Source: Cylindrodendrum hubeiense
Lineage: Eukaryota; Ascomycota; Sordariomycetes; Hypocreales; Nectriaceae
Direction: 5' to 3'
DNA length: 22,708 nucleotides
Assembly (NCBI GenBank): GCA_014621425.1
Contig: JAANBB010000561.1
Location: 1-22,708, forward strand
Of the stretch, positions 9,918 through 20,290 are shown one piece after another; position 1 is the stretch's first letter, and the number at the start of each line of letters is the position of its first letter. The position numbers and the translations under genes were made by a program. The notes under the pieces are model-generated. The model did not search any database. It was not told the DNA's origin and was given only the letters and a program-made list of their open reading frames with translations.

Positions 9918-10359
9918 NNTTAAANNNNATANTANNNTTANNANATTAATATTATANTTAATATAATAANTTAAAGNGTATAATANACTTAATTAATATA
10001 ATANACTNAATANNTTANTATTATACTNTATATAATAGTACTTTTAANNNATNAATTAATTACTAGGANTTNGNCTTTAANTTTNTCTTTNNGATNTAAG
10101 ATCTAATTTNATATTANTTTATTAGTANTNAGNTATATTTAATCTNGGGGNNNGTGGGGGATATTAATTAGGGGTGGGNTCTAAGANTNATTATTAGNAT
10201 ATTTATAATAATTATTCNTAGANATAAGATTATTTTAATTATAATAGGTTAAATATTAAGGGNTATAAAGAGAAAATATAATANAATTCNTATATATTAA
10301 TAATTATTTTTAAGNTAATAAGANTNATNGAAAAGTTATANTCTATNTAAGATTATANN
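9918..10359. other. N-rich tract 2 (ambiguous base calls)
   Basis: Scattered Ns in the right half of copy A, aligned with about 8909-9350 of copy B, where most N positions are G. Same explanation as the tract at 4260-4538. Confidence 0.7.
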
Positions 10360-10395
10360 TATATAATAAAAAGTTATATCCCTCTAGTAATTATC

Positions 10396-11079
10396 TTTAA
10401 AATATTTTAAGTTTAATTTTATAACTTTTAGACCTTTAATTAACTTGATTACTTAATATATATAGAGTTAGATATTTAGCTTCCCTTTACTAATAAGACT
10501 TCTACTATACTTATCTAGTTTCTTTATTAACTTTCTTTTTAAGATATTTCTATTTAAACTAGGATTAGGTTATTAGCTAATTATAGTCTTTAACCTATCT
10601 ATATTCTTATTAAATAGGCTTATCTAGGAGGGTATTTTCTCTTATTTTTATTAACCTAGTTATATTATCTTAAGGCCCTGATTATAGCCTTTATTAGTAT
10701 TATTAACCTGATTATATATTACTATTATATTTATAACTATCTTTTAATAATAACTTACTTTAATAAGCAGATCCTAATTTCTTTTCCTATTTATATCTTA
10801 ATCCCATTCTTTATAGATAATTAGTATACTAATTACTTTTAATATAACTAATCTAATTATAACTAGAAATATCTCTATAAATATCTCCCTTAGACCTCTT
10901 ATAAGAACCCTCAAAATCACCCTCTTAATAACTCTACTATTAACTTCAATTCTATAGAGACTTATATAATTAGCTAGTTTAATTATATCTCTTATTCTTA
11001 TATTATTTCAGAATATTTATCTAAATAGAAATATAACAGAGGTTTTAAGGATGAGGCCGAGAAGGCTTAGTAAGGAACC
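10396..11079. other. Unassigned segment between MULE copy A and the gypsy pol remnant
   Basis: The + strand is pyrimidine-rich like the adjacent gypsy remnant. One - strand frame from about 10940 to 10410 has only TAA/TAG stops (for example EGDFEGSYKRSKGDIYR, about 10920-10870), as expected of a RIP-damaged coding sequence. No domain was recognised. It could be the 3' part of the gypsy element, an LTR, or a fragment of something else; no copy of it was found elsewhere in the window. Confidence 0.35.
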
Positions 11080-14000
11080 TCAGTCAGAATAGTTTTGACT
11101 CAGTATCTTAAAAGGTATACCTCGCTTCTTGAAGAGATGTGGGGTAAGCTTCAGTCTTATTACAATCTTGAATATACCTTTACTCTGCCTGACTATTCTA
11201 TGATTATTAGATGTTTCCCTAGTGATTGCCTTATCACTATTATAAGAAAGGCTTTTCTAATTAAGAGATCTATTAGTAGGCTTCTCTAATTTCTGCTCAG
11301 ATCCTTAGATCTAATTACTATATCTTCTAAATATTAGGCCTTATCTCTCTAGTCTATTATTATTAGGGTTAATAATAATCTTAAAGAAATAGACTCTTAG
11401 ATCCTTCTAATCACTTTATCCTTATCTTTTTCTAGTAATCCTTTCCCTTTATAATCTTATAACTTCTTTCTTTACTCTTTCTATTTAGCTAGCTCCTTAG
11501 ATCTTTTATATAACTCTATATCTAGCCTATATATATAAAGATATAGCTAATTATTATCTAGATTAAAAATTTTAATAATTTATTTATAATTTTATAATTT
11601 ATCTTATTATCTTATAAAATCTAATCTTTACTATTCCCTTATTATCTCCCTATATAATAATATTACTATCCCTAATAAATATTATATCTTAAATATTTAA
11701 TTAAATACTTTTAAATAATCTATACTAATCTTAGATCTCCTAGAATATCTCTAAGATATATATTTTAAAGCTTAGTTTAGGTTCTTATTATAATTACTAG
11801 ATATAATCTAAGTTAGGATTTTCCTAGTCTAGGTTTTATAATCTTAGCTTTATAATATATTAAAGTATATTATTAAATACTTTTCTATTTATACTTAAAG
11901 TTTTCTCCCTATTTAACTATCCTAGAATATCAGGGTTATCTAGACTAGTCTACTATTTTTAATTATCTTTAATAAATACCTTAAACTAGTCCCTATAATT
12001 AGAACTAGAAATCAGAATATTATTTAGGGTCTCTAAGATATAGACTTTAATCTTATCTAATACCTTAATAATTTAATAAGATCCTTACTATTTAGGTTTA
12101 AGCTTTATTATATTAGATAGATTATTCTAATTCCTAATATTATATTAAAAGACTAGATCTCCCTCCTTTAATAGCTCTTTCCTTAATTTAAAGGTATTAT
12201 ATATTATAGTCTTTTATACTAGGGATCTCCTATATTTAGTAATTCTTTCCCTTATAATCTTAATATCTTTATACCTTCTTTCTAAGACTTAAATCCTTGC
12301 GGTTATAATATTATCCCTTATCAGGATATTATCTTAGTTAATTAATCTCTAAGTAAGGACTTTCACTTCTAAAAGAAGGATAAGTTCCTATCTATATAAA
12401 AGGAAGAATAGGGAAATATTATAAGACTCTTAAATAGCTAATCTATTTACTAGTAATATTAAGTCTATTAGGTTAATCTATTTATCTTAATCTCTAAGCT
12501 TCTTAAAATAATTTATTATAGAGATATACCTAACTTTAATAAGCCTATTAGCCTTAGTATTATAGGCTAATATCTTAGTAATTATAATATTTAGGTCTTT
12601 AAGTTCCTCTAGGATCCCTTTCTCTAATTCTAATCTATTATCTATAATTATCTTTAATAATATACTATAATAATAGAGAATTCTCTTAATTAGCTTCCTA
12701 ATATAGAAGACTATAAGATTAGAAACTGGTATTATCTCTATCTATCTTATAAGATTATATCTAGCCTTAATAAGGAACTTCATCCCTTAATCTAAAGGCA
12801 GATATTAAGTGTCTATATAGATCTTTATTATTAAATATTAAGGGATAGTTAGATATCCCTCTTCTAAAGATCTCTAGATATTATATATTTAGTACACTTA
12901 ATAAATTTATAATATAATCTCTAAATTATATCTTATACTCTTCTAAAAGTATCTTAAGTTAAGTAATTTAAGTATAATCTCTTAACCTTTATAATCTTCT
13001 TTAATATAATAGGATTTTATTAGATATTTTTTAAGATCTTGAGAGTTAATAATAAGGACTAGGTTATCTCCTAATTTAATTACTCTCTTTTATAACCTAT
13101 CTTCCTAGATAAAGAATTGTATTACTTTCCCTCTTAGTCTCTTAAAATCTTTAAAAGTAATTCCTTAAGGTCTTTTTAATAAGGTTAAGTATTTAGCTAG
13201 TATAAGCTATTAACCCTTATAATATTCTTTAAAAGTAACCCCTTCTAGACTAAATAGAAGGGTATTAAGATAGGTATTAATAACCTCCTTAATATCTTCT
13301 TTAACTTCCTAGTCCTAATAGTCTAATTCTCCTAGCTCTTTCCCTAAAAGCCTGTCTATAATTCTATTCTTAATATTAGGGATATATCTGACTATAAAGT
13401 TAAAAATCAATAGATAACTAATTTATTTAATAACTATTATCCCTAGAATATTATTTACCTTATAATTAATCTGGTTAATTAGAATCCTAAAGTCTATTTC
13501 TAAGATAAAATAAATATTATATAGATATATTCACAAATATCTAATAGTATATAAAGCTCCTTTATATTCAAGCTTTATTATATTATAGTATTATTTAGTC
13601 TTAGTCTAAGTCCTAAATTCAAATTATATTAAGTATCTCTTACTATTATAGATTTATATTAAGATAGTACTCTATTTTTCCTAATAGGTATTAATTATCA
13701 GAATAATCTCTTTATCTTTATTTAAAAGGTTAATAATAACTAGAATAGGAATCTTAATAATCTTATCCTTTAGAATAATTATAGCCTTCTACTAGTCTTC
13801 ACCCTATACCTAGACTATATTTTTCTTAAGAAGAATAATTAGGGATTTAGCTATCTAAGTATAATCTCTAACCTAGATATAATAATAGCTAGATATCCCT
13901 AGAAAGACTCTAATTTACTTTAAATTATAATACCTTTCCTATTTAATAATCTTAATAACTTTAACCTTATTAGGCTTATAACTATTTATTCTATAGAGAT

Positions 14001-15360
14001 AACCTATTATAATAGCTATTTTCTAATAGAAAATAGACTTCTTAATTAAAATCATATATCCTAATAGCTCTATATTTATAAAAACCTTATTTAGGTTAAT
14101 AAGATATTCTAGGATAAATCTTCTAATCCCAGAGAGAGCTTCCTCCCTATTATACTTAGTCTCTAAGCTCTTAATAGTAATATTATTTATAAAGGCCCTG
14201 GTTATATTACCTAATAGATCAAATAGTATCCTTATTATAACTCTAATAAATTAGGCTATTGAATTTATAGTTCCTTAAGATAGTATATATAATCTTAATA
14301 ATCTAATTAGGGTATTAAAGGTTATTAGATCTTAGCTTTCCTTAGCTAAGGTAATTTAGTTATAGTCCAAGAAAAAGTCTAGTAAGAATAGGATTTTATA
14401 TATCCTAAACTTAATAGAGAAATTATTAGTCTCTTAAGATATTATACTATCCCTGATAATATAAGTATTATACTTTATTATTAAGTTAATAAACCTGAGA
14501 TTACTATCTTTCTTAGAGATAAGAATCTAATAATTCTAATAAATAATATAACTTTTCTCTAAGATATCCCTCTTTATCCTTATTATTAAGAGCTCTATAA
14601 CTTTCTTCTTTAAAGTATAAGAGATATAAATATTCCCTTCCTACCAGACTATATATAATATAACCTTAATAACTTATAAAGAAGCTATTTACATATCTAA
14701 TACCCCTTTTTCCTTAAAGGTCTAAGTTAAAATTACTTCCCTATTAAAAAGGATCTATAAGAAGATATCCTTTTTAATATTAAATAGAATATCCTTAATC
14801 TTAAATAAGACTTTATCTAATCTCTTATTATAAAGTCTAGATCCCTTTCTAATCTTTAAGAACTTCAGGATAATATAATCTAAGAATAGTAAGTCTTTCT
14901 TAAGATCTCCTTTTACTTCCTCCTATCTCTTTTCCTTCTAAAATAAGTCTTTTTCAAATATAAATCTATTAGATAGAATATTATCTTATAGCTTTACCTT
15001 ATTTACTTTCCTTTTATATATTATATTAATCTGAATTATCTCTTCCTGTTAATTAACTTTAAATTTCCAGAATTATACTTTTCTAACTCTAATAACTATT
15101 AAAATATTATTATAAATCCAATCTTCTATTACTATCAGGAAGATTTTCCTTACTATCTCTTTATCTAAGTATCTATTTAAATACTTATTATTATTATCCT
15201 CTAAACTGTTAATAACCTTTTTATTTAATTCAGAGAGATCTAATAAGTTTATCTTAACTTACCTAGAATAACTTAAATAATATCCGGATTTTCCTATCTC
15301 AAGCTCCTAATAATAGCTATTATTAGCTTTACTATCCCCAATTAGCATATTATTAATATC
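11080..15360 (-). pseudogene. gypsy Pol: reverse transcriptase, RNase H, integrase and long C-terminal tail
   Basis: About 1,427 codons stay in one frame (checkpoints at 15300, 14199, 13710, 12660, 12600, 12000 and 11400), with mainly TAA/TAG stops. The reverse transcriptase catalytic FVDD-type motif is FINN (14193-14182), inside AFINNITIKSLETKYN, followed by the connection FLGISSYYY. RNase H shows EIILIINTYQE (catalytic Asp now Asn, 13692) and RYIPNIKNRIIDRLL (about 13395-13345). Integrase has the His/Cys zinc region ending YKCTKY (about 13040-12885), IIDNRLELEKG with its Asp kept (12642), and AYNTKANRLIKVRY for the family's ANGxVER segment with Glu changed to Lys. After the integrase, the GDLVF and NYRD.FKVFIKD region (to about 11955) leads into roughly 290 further codons up to TGA at 11082-11080. 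The last 80 codons are nearly unmutated. Confidence 0.82.
14182..14193 (-). other. Reverse transcriptase active-site motif, mutated (FINN)
   Basis: The codons read Phe-Ile-Asn-Asn where gypsy reverse transcriptases have a F/Y-x-D-D box holding two metal-binding aspartates. GAT to AAT in both positions is the G-to-A change RIP makes, so polymerase activity is lost. Confidence 0.75.
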
Positions 15361-17390
15361 TCCCCTAATATAGAGGTATAGTTAAATATAACCCTTATAT
15401 TCCTTATAAATAATATTCCTAGAATAAAGGGTAATAAGACTGCTAAGTTAGGAGCTATATATATCTTCTATATAATAAAGATATTACTCAAATAGACCTT
15501 TATATTCATAACTCTAGTTATTATAACTTAATTATTTAAATAAGATATAGTCTTAGTCTTAACTAGCTTAATATCAAGGTTATAGGCCTTAGTGATAATA
15601 TCTAAGATAATATTACCCTTAGTTCTAATATTTAAAATTACCTTTAATATATACCTATTAGGATATTCTAGCTATACTTACAGTTTTAATAGATCTTAAT
15701 ATAAAGACAAGGATTTTAATCCTAATATGTGAATAAGACTTAAATTGACCCTTATAAATATCACATTAAGTACTTTTATCACTAACAGGCTTTTCCCTTT
15801 TCTTAAAGATATTAAATTTATTAAGTTACCCTTAATTATTAGATAGTCTCTAGGAATAAGTAATAAATTAATATTATACTTAATTCCTTCTAATTCTAGA
15901 TCTAGAATAATAGTATAAAGACTATATCTCTTAATTAAATTATTAAAATAAGTTTCTAAGAATAAGTTACCCTCTAATCCTAAGACTATATTTATAATAA
16001 CTTTCTTAGGTCTTTAATTATTATAAGTTAGGCTTAGATCCACCTATCTAGTCTTAATAACCCTATTAGCTAGATTATTTAAGTCCTTAATTATAAACCT
16101 TCTAAACTTAAAGTTATTCTAAATTAGCTAAGAGATTATAATCTTAATCTTTATAATTATAACCCTAGACTTTAATACCTTTCTCAGCTTTAAGATAATT
16201 ATCTATCTCTTAATAAGATTATTAATATTAAATATAATAGCTTTAACTAGCTCTCTATCTTTAAGATTATACTAATTCAGGACTTTTAAAACTACTTCTA
16301 GCCCTTTCTCTTCCTCCTTAATATCTTCTAGAATTTCTTTCACTCTCTTTCTCTTTATAATATTAGTCTTAAAAGTTATATTATTATTTAAGATCCTAGA
16401 AGGTAAGTCTTCTATTCCTTTATTAATTAGAATAATATTTATCTTAATATAATATTTAGTTAGGTTATTATCTAAGACTTTTCTAGTCTGGTCATTTATT
16501 CTATTAATAATAAGGTCCTTAAATATAGAATTCTAGTTATATTTTATAAAATCTATAACCAGATCTTATTCTTTCTAAGTAGGATCCCAATTCTAGATAA
16601 TAGACTAACTACCTATTATTTCTATAATAAATCCTATTACTAGAGAATTAGAGAACCTCTTAATCTATATTATAATAAGCTTCTTTACATTACCTAGATA
16701 TCCTATCTTCTAGATTAGCTTAGAAGAAAGAGTAGTTTCCCTTCTACTAACCTAAGCTATACTAAATTCCAAGTCAAAATTAATATAACCTACTTCCCTA
16801 TCCTTCTATAGCTTATAGTAATTATTAGGGAAGTGCTCTATTAGATAGTAATAGAAGTATTATACCTATTAATTTCTATAATTTATATTAATTATAATAT
16901 CTTAGCTATTAGCTTAGGATAATCTATATAGGATAGAATTATAACTAGGGTTAAATAGAAAGTTAATAAGTCTCTATTTCTTAATATTCTACTAGAATAT
17001 TATTATTATCCTTACCTTTATATTCTTATATTTCTATATAATATTAATACTTATCTTCTAAACTATCTGGACTAGGTTATTAATAGTTAAGTTTATTAGG
17101 GCTTTTATTATAGTTTATTTTAATAGATCTAGATCTCTCTCTTTCTTTCCCCTTTTCTAGTTATACCTTCTTTCTTAAGACTCCTTAATAAGGTTCTTAA
17201 AAAACTAGTCTCTTTCTAGTAAGTATATAATAAGATCTATTATCTTATTATATTATATAAATTATAATTCTAAGACCACTATATTCTTCTATTAATATAC
17301 CTAGATAATAATTATTTAGGAAAAATAATAGAAAATAATATATAAGTTACCCTCTTTAAACTTCCCTCTATTATTAAGCTTTTCATAAAC
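15350..17390 (-). pseudogene. gypsy Gag and protease region
   Basis: From about 16820 to 15380 the - strand is legible in one frame (checkpoints at 16799, 16199, 15656 and 15419). It has a Gag-like or linker part (FPNNYYKL, REVGYINFDLEF, then an acidic and basic stretch with EDIKEEEKGLEVVLKVLN). The sequence IRTKGNIILDIITKAYNLDIKLV (about 15630-15560) corresponds to the family's aspartic protease D(T/S)GA region, with Asp changed. Upstream of 16820 the frame is hard to follow; the ATG at 17386-17384 opens a different frame and is only a candidate start. No clear CCHC knuckle was found, so the capsid part is assigned by position. Confidence 0.6.
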
Positions 17391-17846
17391 TATTCTTTAT
17401 ATTTATATTCAATATAAACTTCTTTTTATAATTTATACTAGGACTTATACTATTAATAGAGTATATTTAATATATTATTATATTTTAATTATAAATTCTT
17501 AGATTCTTATTATATATATCTATAAAAGTCTTATTTAGTTTTCTATTTATATAGATTTAGAAGGAGGATAGTTAATTTAATATTTAGTAATTTAACTAAT
17601 ATTATTTCTATATACTAAATATAAATTATAGGTATTTTATTTATATTTTAATTATTATTCTAATTATTTCTTTAAATTTCTTTTGAAAATATATTAATAT
17701 ATATATTATTAATATTATATATTAAGATATTACTTATTATTTAAAAAAAGATTAATTATATTTAATAAAGAGAATAGTCCTAGATTAATATATATAATAT
17801 ATAATAATTTTATTAATTTTCTTATTATAGATATATAATATATAAC
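17391..17846. other. AT-rich stretch without recognisable gene
   Basis: Lies between the gypsy remnant and the hAT-like element and would contain the gypsy 5' LTR if one survives. No similarity to 10396-11079 was seen. It holds many ATATAT runs and nothing else recognisable. Confidence 0.45.
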
Positions 17847-18513
17847 CAGGGTTGTGATTTTAGTTAGTTAGTAATTACTAATTACTAAAACTTTTAGTAA
17901 TTCGTAATTACTAACTAATTGATTTTAGTAATTAGTTAGTAATTGCTCTGACTATTACTAACTAATTCAATTTAGTAATTAGTTAGTAATTAACTAAAAC
18001 TTTTAGTAATTAGTTAGTAAAATTACTAACTAAAATTTTAGTAATTAGTAATTATTTTAGTAATTTTAATAGTTTTTAAAAGAATAGTTTTATAGTATAT
18101 TAAATATATATTAAATATATTAGATTTTAGTAATTACTATTAGCCATTTTAGATAAAGGTTATTATTTTATTTAGTATTAATATTCTAATTTATAATTAA
18201 GATATATTAGATAAATTAATATATAATTTAAATTAAATANTATATAACTTATATCTTGATTTATAGATTATATATAGTATAGCAAATATAATAGGAATAT
18301 TCTAAAATATATAATCTTTATAGATATATTCATTAAAATTTAATATTTTAATTATTAGATCACTTACTAATTATGAACTAATTACTAAAATTAAATTAGT
18401 TAGTAAGAGCTCTAATTATTATTAAACCTTTAGTAATTAGTTAGTAATTAGTATTTAATTTTAGTTAGTTATTAATTATTAACTAAAGATTATTCATCAT
18501 AGTTATAATCCTG
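17847..18513. mobile_element. Non-autonomous hAT-like element, 667 bp
   Basis: The left end is CAGGGTTGTGATTTTAGTTAG; the reverse complement of the right end is CAGGATTATAACTATGATGA. The shared CAGGRTTRTRAYT start fits hAT ends. The flanking eight bases, TATATAAC and AGTATAAG, share TATAA in register, a plausible eroded 8-bp duplication. Both terminal regions are crowded with direct and inverted TTAGTAATTAGTTAG words, and the middle (about 18070-18350) is AT-rich with no transposase. It is related to the remnant at 115-776, which also carries the GCTCTGACTATTA word found here at about 17945. Confidence 0.65.
17860..18065. repeat. Dense inverted and direct TTAGTAATTAGTTAG repeats
   Basis: At least ten copies of TTAGTAATTA or TAATTACTAA words alternate in orientation over about 200 bases, so many hairpins are possible. 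In hAT elements such subterminal repeats bind transposase; here that role is inferred from position only. Confidence 0.7.
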
Positions 18514-18845
18514 AGTATAAGTTTTATAATATATAATTTTTCACTTTTAAGAATCTCTATATTCTATCTTAACATATATTCTTATAGTCCTTAACTTTCT
18601 ATACGTTATTAATTATTAGTATATAATATATAATAGAAAGAACTATATAATAATATTTTAATACAGGATAGTATTTTATAACTAAACTATAATTACTTAT
18701 TTAACTTATTAAAGAGATCTTTACTATTGACTATAATTAAAAAAGGGATTGAGTTACAAAATCTAAAAATAATATAAAAGTAATAAATATATTAATAAAA
18801 TAAGAAAGAGATCTCAAGATTCTATATATAAGGGATGAATAAAAT
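18514..18845. other. AT-rich spacer between the hAT-like element and MULE copy C
   Basis: No gene, repeat or signal was recognised. It ends with GGGATGAATAAAAT directly before the left end of copy C. Confidence 0.45.
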
Positions 18846-20290
18846 AGCAATTACTAGACGAGCATGAACCTTTACTACGGGGGTATAATCTTATTGAGAT
18901 ATGACTTTTCTATTATTATTATTAACTCAAAGATACCCATCACCACATATATTTACAACTAAAGGTAGTAACGCTAGCTTGATTAATAGCTATTATATCT
19001 ATATTCAATCTATAACTGTAATATCCCCCTACTATTATATTAAGATAATATAATTTTAATCTCTTACATCTAAATTCTTAGTTTAATAAGAAGCAATTAA
19101 AATTATATTATATCGTAATAATACTATCAGATTGTCTTAGATTAAGATAATATAATGGTATTATTATAATATTATCAAGATAATCTAATAGTGTTATTAT
19201 AATATAGTTAAGATAATCTAATATATAATTTAGTATGATAGTATAATAGTATAATCTTCTATATCTAAAAGATGTCTTAATAAATATAAGGAATCTTATT
19301 AGTTATTAAACTATTAATTAATACTTAGTTAATTAAATTGGGCTAGATAGAATATTAAGGGGATATATTAAGATTATTATTATCTAAGCTATTAATAGAC
19401 TTAGATAGTTTAAATTACTTTTATTTTAATTTAAAAAGGATATTAAAGTTAATATAATGGATATATAGTTATGATTATAATATAAAAAGCTGATTATCTA
19501 AAGCTACTTTTATTAATTTATTAAGTCTATAATAATCATAATTAGATCTTTAATAGATTATTTATTTATTAATTTTTAAATTATCTTTATAAGGAATTAA
19601 AATCCTTTCTATTTTGTTTTATTTATTAAACTAAATCCTATATTAAAGACTATCCCTAAATACATCTATTTAGTTATTTAAACAAGGGATAGTTCAAATT
19701 AATTAATATTATATATATTATTAAAGTGAATAATATTTAGAAAGTGCTTTTATATTTAAAGATAATAAGGAAAGGTCTATATCAAGTTAATAATTTATTT
19801 TAGTTTATTATCTATTTATTTAATTAAATAGAAAATTCTATTTGTATTCAAAAGCTTAATTAGGGTTATAATAGATATATATCTATTTAACTTATTATAA
19901 TTAATTATAATCCTAGTATTAAAAATATCCTTTTAGGTAAAGTAAATATCTAGATATTAATCTTTAGTAATTACCTATATATTATAGATATATATATTAA
20001 TTCAGTAATTTACAGTCTTAAGAGTAATCTTAATAAGTAAAATAGGTTATTAAATTAGATTATTATAGAATTATAAAGTTATATTCTTTCGAAAGATCTT
20101 TAGATTTTCTATATATTTTATATAGTTATATTTTAATGAATTATCTAAGAGTAAATATAGTTAATTAATTATAGATTATTTATATAATTAATTTACTTTA
20201 TTACTTTAATTTAGCTTATTAATCTAATTTATATTAATATTAATTAGATTAATAATAAACTATAAATAATCTTTAATAACTTAATAGACT
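18846..20290 (-). mobile_element. MULE copy C, rearranged and truncated
   Basis: 18846-19236 matches the left end of copy B (5611-about 6110): AGCAATTACTAGACG..., CTAGCTTGATTAATAGCTATTAT, and about two 33-bp minisatellite units. At about 19236-19250 it jumps to the equivalent of about 7185 in copy B, a 1.08-kb deletion with a shared TATAAT at the junction. It then follows copy B to about 7990 (20052). A final part, about 20130-20220, resembles copy B 6252-6340, which lies out of order, so copy C is scrambled as well as deleted. No right inverted end was found. Confidence 0.7.
19236..20052 (-). pseudogene. MULE transposase core fragment, copy C
   Basis: Aligns on the - strand to about 7185-7990 of copy B, so it covers the end of the FAR1-like region and the catalytic core. 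It lacks the N-terminal start and the whole zinc-knuckle and AT-hook tail. It carries TAA/TAG stops and is the most AT-rich of the three copies in this part. Non-functional. Confidence 0.68.

Larger units (their letters stand above)
4229..10395 (-). mobile_element. MULE copy A, truncated at the left and interrupted by copy B
   Basis: Copy A consists of 4229-5610 plus 9394-10395, split by copy B. Joined, the two parts align with about 7013-9385 of copy B, including the transposase 5' two thirds, the roughly 1-kb leader and the right inverted end (CCTCTAGTAATTATC, 10381-10395). The left part of the element, including the transposase C-terminus, minisatellite and left end, is missing; alignment stops at about 4229. 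Both halves carry N-rich tracts. Confidence 0.8.
8379..10395. repeat. 1,009-bp direct repeat (8379-9387 and 9388-10395)
   Basis: GGAAATATACTTACTAGAGG at 8379 recurs at 9388, and the following kilobase aligns along its length. It looks like a tandem duplication but is explained by nesting: the first unit is the leader and right end of copy B, the second is the same part of copy A resuming after the insertion. The leader holds no recognised gene on either strand. Confidence 0.88.
11080..17390 (-). mobile_element. Ty3/gypsy retrotransposon internal region, RIP-degraded
   Basis: Gag-like, protease, reverse transcriptase, RNase H and integrase regions follow each other on the - strand in the order protease-RT-RNase H-integrase, which is diagnostic of Ty3/gypsy rather than Ty1/copia. 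Length (about 6.3 kb) fits a complete internal region. No direct repeats that could be LTRs were found between 10396-11079 and 17391-17846, so the element is either truncated or its LTRs have decayed beyond recognition by eye. Confidence 0.83.

Noticed and set aside
8379..10395. Tandem segmental duplication of about 1 kb, or a pair of LTRs
   Set aside because: The duplicated target site and the empty site show that it results from nested MULE insertion.
11095..11289. 64-codon open frame on the + strand
   Set aside because: It is antisense to the poorly mutated end of the gypsy pol frame and is open only because that island escaped stop formation.
10396..17846. LTRs for the gypsy element
   Set aside because: No direct repeat could be found by eye between 10396-11079 and 17391-17846; not reported as features.
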